Assembly (NCBI RefSeq): GCF_004664715.2
Contig: NC_051082.1
Location: 6,253,848 to 6,317,847, forward strand
DNA: 64,000 bases
DNA from: Peromyscus leucopus
Taxonomy: Eukaryota; Chordata; Mammalia; Rodentia; Cricetidae
Reading direction: 5' to 3'
How positions within the stretch are numbered: position 1 is the stretch's first letter; each line of letters begins with the position of its first letter. Positions 59,158-64,000 of the stretch are shown here, piece by piece. The position numbers and the translations under genes are program-made. The notes beneath the pieces are model-generated. The model was given only the letters and a program-made list of their open reading frames with translations, did not search any database and was not told where the DNA came from.

Positions 59158-61934
59158 TCTTTCAGATGTGGCTGTGCCACTTGGACTATTTAAGTCTTTG
59201 TCACCTTGTCAGGTTTGAAATAAATTAGTTAATTCTTGAGTTGCTAATCCAATTATTGCTGTAGCCAGGTAATGTCACCATGCTAAGACTAAGAGTCTGC
59301 CATTGATCTCTACTGATTAGTACCTTTTGGGGTTGAATTTTTTTGTAAACCTGTTTTATATCCTAGGTAATTAATAGTGTGCCCTCTTTATATTTTTGGG
59401 AGCAATTTGTAATCCCCAACAAGGTAAAATTTTCTTTACTTCTTCAAACATTTTCTCTAAGGTATCTATTTTGAATCACCTAGTAAGATATCATCCATAT
59501 AATGGTAAATTCTAGATGGAGGAAACTGATTATGAAATATTTCCAATGACAGTCATCAAAAATATTGGTACAGGTTAGGTCAGTTTAGCATCCCTTTTGG
59601 GAGAATTTTCCACTGATATCTTTTAATGGGCTGGAAATTATAAGTAGGCAATGTGAAGGCAAATTTTTCTCTATCCTGCTCTTGTAAAGGTATAGTGAAG
59701 AAACAGTCTTTTAAATCAATCACTATAATAGACCATCCTCGAGGTAACAGAGAAGGCAAAGGAAATCCAGGCTGTAGAGAGCTTATCAGCTGAATTACTT
59801 AATTTTTGGCTCTCAAATCTATTAGAATCCTCCATTTTCCAGATTTCTTCTTAATGACAAATATAGAATTCCAAGGATTAGTTGATTCTTCAATATGTTG
59901 ACTATGTAACTACACCTGTACCCATTGTTCTAAGGCCTGTAATACTTATGATGTCAAAGGCCATTGGTTCACCCAGATAGGTCTGTCTGCTAACTATTTT
60001 AAAGGTAGGGCTGTTGGTAACTTTGAAAGATCAGCATTTTTTTGTGCCCTGTTTATGAACAACCTGAATGGTCAGTGACTGATCTTCACAATACTTTTTA
60101 ATATTTGTCCCAGAAACATTTGTTAGTTTATGATTTGTTCCTGAGATTTGAGGAGTATTAATCTGGGCATTTCATTGCTGTAACAAATTACATCCCCATA
60201 AATCTTTTGCTATGTTAGCCAATTATGGCTCTAATTTTCCTCTCTGTCCTTCTGGCATATCTTGACTTTATTTTACCTGAGATAAACTTCAAATCCCAAA
60301 AAGCTGAACATTTACCTCCTGAAGAGGCCAATTTGGATGCCAAGATTATGGTGTCATTATTGTTATATCTGCCCCTGGTGTCTACAAGACCCTCAATTAC
60401 AATGTCATTTATTCATATTTTTTAACTTTGGTCTTGATCATGTAAAGAAGTTTGGCAAAATATTTGCTTTATGGTTTTACCTGGAATTTTTGTTCTATCT
60501 TCTAAAGTTGTTATTTAATCCAGAGCAGTATGGTTTTTTTGTTTTTTTTCAATAGTCATTATGAATTTAATTTGCTCTAGGAAGAGTTTCCACAAGTTGA
60601 TAGGGAATGCCTAAACCAAATTTGACTTGAGGGCCCACAAGCATCCCCCCTCCAAGATTTTTCCAATGGCCTTGTTGATTTGCATTTATTGTTCCAGGTT
60701 CTGTCTTTGCTTTATCTTCTCCACAAAGCAGAGACTTTCTGTTTGGATTATTCCTAGAAAAATCATTTTTTCTAGGAATTCCCTATCTACAATCCCTTTT
60801 TAGGTGAACTTTGTTTAGCACAATTAAAGCATCTGACATTTTGATTATTCTTCAAGCCTCTAGAAATCATCTCTCCTATCAAGCATCAACATGATTATAA
60901 GATTCAGTATTGATTGTATCTTTGATCCATTCCTGTGTGGGTGCTGGTCTTGCCTTTAAAGGCCTAATTACTCTTTTACATTGTGAATTAGCATTTTCAC
61001 ATGCAATGATTTAATTATTATTTATCTAGCTTTTGGATTTGGTATCATTCTATTTGCAGATGAAGTCAAAACTTGTGAAAAATTAGTGAACTTTTCTTTT
61101 GGGCCCTGTATACCTTTAGTAGTAAATGACACAGTTTTCTTTCCAAGTTCTTCAACTCTGTCACAAGCATTCAAAGCTGCTTCATGCCATAGAGCCAAGA
61201 TATGGTCATCATATATAGACTGTCTTTATACATCAGCATAATCACCCTCTCCAAGCTGCTGGCCTTGGGAAATTTCTACACCCCAATCCCTACTTCATTG
61301 TTCCATGGCCTCAACCTCATCTTCCCACTAGGTCTTTCACTGTAATTGAGGACCAGGTTCCAATACTGTTAGAACCAAGTCTTTCCATTTTTGTGGGATA
61401 ATACTGTTACTAGTTGACCATGAATTTAACATCTGACTCACAAAAGGAGAATGCTACCATATGAGACTATCTCTTCCTTAAATCTCCTCAAACCTAACAT
61501 TTCCACAGGAATCCAGTCAGCTCTTACACAGCCTTGGGGATTCCTGTCATTTGACAGTTCTTCCTGTTTGGTGACTGGATAAATTAAGGTTGAGTTTTTT
61601 GATAACCTTGGGCTGTTTCTTTCTAATTTCATAATGTGATGGTAATATTGGTTCTCTCTTAAATTCCTCTGTTTTGTCTGAATATCTCTATGATCTGTTT
61701 AAATGAGTTTTTCCTAAGTCTTCTAACTTATTACTCAAAATTGCATTTTTTTTTCTTTAGTAAGTAGTTGTAAGGCTTGCATATTATCAGTCAATTTCTG
61801 ATATTTGGCCTTGATATCAACTAACTTTTTTAGGGATAAAGCAAGAATTACTAAGCTGATAATGCTTATATTTAACATTATGTAAATCACAGTTAAGTTA
61901 ATTACCCCTCATTTAATTGTTCCATTTTATTTGT

Positions 61935-62445
61935 TTATTTATTATTCATTTTTTTATTAAGAAATTTTCGACTCACTCCACATACCACCCACAGATCCTC
62001 CCTCCTCCCATTGCCAGCCCTCTCTCCCAAGCCACCCCACATCCCCACAACCCTCAAATCAAGGTCTCCCATTGGGAATCAGCAGAGCCCAGCACACTGA
62101 ACCTAGGCAGGTCCAAGCCCCTTCCCACTGCTCCAAGGCTGTGAAAGGCACCATACCACGGGCACCAGATCCCCAGAGGCCTGCCCATGCACCAGGGACA
62201 GATCCTGATCCCCCAGCCTGGGTGCTCCCCAAACACTTTGAGCCAAACAACTGTCTTCCATATCCAGAGGGCCAAGTCCAGTCCCATGGGGGCTCCACAG
62301 CAACCAGTCCATAGTTCATGGGCTTCCATTTTTAAAACATCCATTGTAGAATCATACAGAGACCTAACTCCCTCCATCATAATAATGTTTCCTAATTTAT
62401 ATCCTGGGAAAAAACTCTCTTTCTCTTTCTTAACTAATTCCCCCC
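61935..62445 (-). mobile_element. L1 3' end inside ERV-e
   Basis: Copy of the L1 fragment in ERV-b and ERV-c at the same place. Confidence 0.58.
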
Positions 62446-63024
62446 TTTAAAAAGTCCCAGTTGTCTCACCAAATCTGCTGATGTTGACAATGAATTAGTG
62501 TGAGGCTAAGATTGCCGTGCAGCACATCTGGGCAGAGAACACAGGTGGTGCACAGCCTGGCTGAGAACAGCTGTCCCTGATCACATGTCAACATCCCGAG
62601 GACAGGGTCCAGGGGAAGTCCACAACCCACAGGAAAAAGTGACCAAAGAGCCAGCAGTCTGAAAGGCAGATACAAGGGAATGTACAAAAGCAGCACATGT
62701 GATTGGCAGGAAGTGAAAACAGAGATGCCTGAAGGCAGAGCTGGCCAGTGGTGAGGGACGAACTCCAGTGATTTTTGGAGCCCAAGTGCCTGTCGAGTTT
62801 GGGGCTTGTGGAGATTCCTGTAGAAAAGCTACAACAGGAAAATCCCAGATCCACTCAGAGGGCTTGGGGAAGAAAAGGAAAAGTCAGCTGGCCACATGGC
62901 GACTCCTGGAGGTGCAACTCCCATGAACAGCTCTGACAGATGCCTGTGGCTGTAAAGCCTTGGGCAAGTGGCTGTTTCCTGAATTCAATTGTGAATGTTC
63001 AAATTCCCAAATTTGAACACCAGA

Positions 63025-63290
63025 TGATTTGTTAATCTAATTAATCTTTATCAGTCAAAAACCAGGAGTCAAATATTGGTGCAAGAACCTGAAAGATGAG
63101 AGAACATGGAGAAGCTGCCAGTTGCCTCCTTCCTCTCCCATTCCTTCATCCCAAAGGACTGAATTCCTTTCTCTGTCCCACCTCACCATTTCCTGACTCC
63201 TCTCTGTCTACACTCCTCCAAATCTATGGTCTGTAGTGGCTATCTCCACCTTCTGACTCAAAACAACCTTTATTTGTCAGAACACATTCG
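63025..63290 (-). repeat. ERV-e 5' LTR
   Basis: 266 bp; outer end mutated from TG to CG; flanked by GAATAC as in ERV-c. Confidence 0.68.
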
Positions 63291-64000
63291 GAATACCATA
63301 CAAGAGGTCCCTGATGGGGAAGATGAGGAAGCCTGGGCCAGATGCCCAAGGTCAACAGCTTAGAAGTGATAACATTTGATTCTGGATCAATCATCTACAT
63401 TATTCAAATCCCTTTTAAAAACATTTAAAGTTTTTATATGTTTGTGGGTTAGGCATGCCTGTGCAACTTCACACTGGTGGATCTCTAAAGGAATCTGTAC
63501 TCACGTTCGAGCATGTGAGTCCTGGGGATGGAACTCAGGTCCATACTTGGCAGCAAGTGCCTTTGTTCCCTGAGCCATCTTGCCTGTCTAAAGCCTCTCC
63601 TCTTAGCTGCTGTGTTATACTGATTCCATATTGACTAAACAATTGAGAGATGCATCATTGACCATAAGCCAGATACTGGAATAAACACCTATGCAGGGCA
63701 AGATTTATCCTTCCCATTTTACAGATGAGGATTCAGAGGGCTGGGGATATAGCTCAGTTGCCAGAGTGCTTGACTAGCATGCACTGAGTTCTGGGTTCCA
63801 CCTCCAGATTCCATGAATTGAGTGTGATGGTGCACACCTGTAATCCAGCACTTAGGAGGTAGAAGCAGGAGGCTTGTCTTAAATCATATAATTTTAGAAG
63901 TGGTAGTTGATATTTGTGGTTTTCCTGGTTTAGGATTAAGTATCTGTGTTTATTTATTTTTATGTATAGGAATGAGTTTACATCCTGTGTCCTTTCAGTC
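63291..64000 (+). other. Intron 3 of a further PLA2G1B-like copy running off the window
   Basis: Matches 31495-32200, which leads to the exon 4 at 32610. An exon 4 is therefore expected about 400 bp beyond the window end. Contains an ID/tRNA-type SINE at 63738-63805. Confidence 0.6.

Larger units (their letters stand above)
58243..63290 (-). mobile_element. ERV-e: internally deleted class II ERV with 5' LTR
   Basis: Same structure as ERV-b on the minus strand: LTR 63025-63290, leader, L1 3' end, gag, RT with YMDD at 59490-59501, then the same pol to 3' ORF jump near 59180. It lies antisense in intron 3 of a further plus-strand copy. It extends about 190 bp further 3' than ERV-b. Confidence 0.78.

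Overview
The window is nuclear DNA from a muroid rodent, probably a cricetid (hamster, vole or deer-mouse type). Evidence: B1, B2, B4 and ID SINEs, a muroid L1 3' end, young class II (beta-like) endogenous retroviruses and long CA, CTTT and GAA microsatellites. It is not bacterial: no operons, no CRISPR. Almost every long open frame is a repeat shadow or crosses an N run.

The only host genes are fragments of one family: a locally amplified, inverted and scrambled array of group IB (pancreatic-type) secreted phospholipase A2-like genes (PLA2G1B family; 4 coding exons, intron phases 1-2-1). I find six copies of exon 1 (6355, 7032, 20565 minus, 34967, 50364, 51064), three of exon 2 (18678 minus, 36853, 52621), two of exon 3 (17713 minus, 53582) and six of exon 4 (3906, 22891 minus, 32610, 42271, 47928, 57045). 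One gene is complete: 51064-57136 plus, 402 coding nt, 133 codons. It keeps all 14 cysteines of the group IB fold and Asp49/Asp99, but catalytic His48 is Arg (CGT) and the calcium loop is shortened and altered. The minus-strand copy (20565-17586) has open exons 1-3, also with Arg48 and a degraded calcium loop. The likely undescribed item is therefore a rodent family of secreted PLA2 homologues that kept the disulfide scaffold but lost catalysis.

Layout: 1-3905 intron 3 remnant and 3906-3996 orphan exon 4; 4000-5980 spacer; 5981-7065 promoter and two first exons; 7066-8417 intron 1; gap 8418-8917; 8918-17424 ERV-a (plus); 17586-20565 minus-strand gene; 21000-22690 spacer; 22695-22891 minus exon 4; 24018-28867 ERV-b (plus); gap 28868-29367; 29368-31494 ERV-c (minus); 32610-32716 exon 4; 34967-42374 broken gene interrupted by ERV-d (37022-41650, minus); 44038-52447 second copy of 1-8417; 51064-57136 complete gene; gap 57743-58242; 58243-63290 ERV-e (minus); 63291-64000 intron 3 of a further copy whose exon 4 should lie just outside.

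The three N runs are exactly 500 bases and each sits where paralogous or inverted units meet, so order and orientation across them are uncertain. The ERVs lie antisense in intron 3 of the genes and were copied along with them. All ERV copies are defective.
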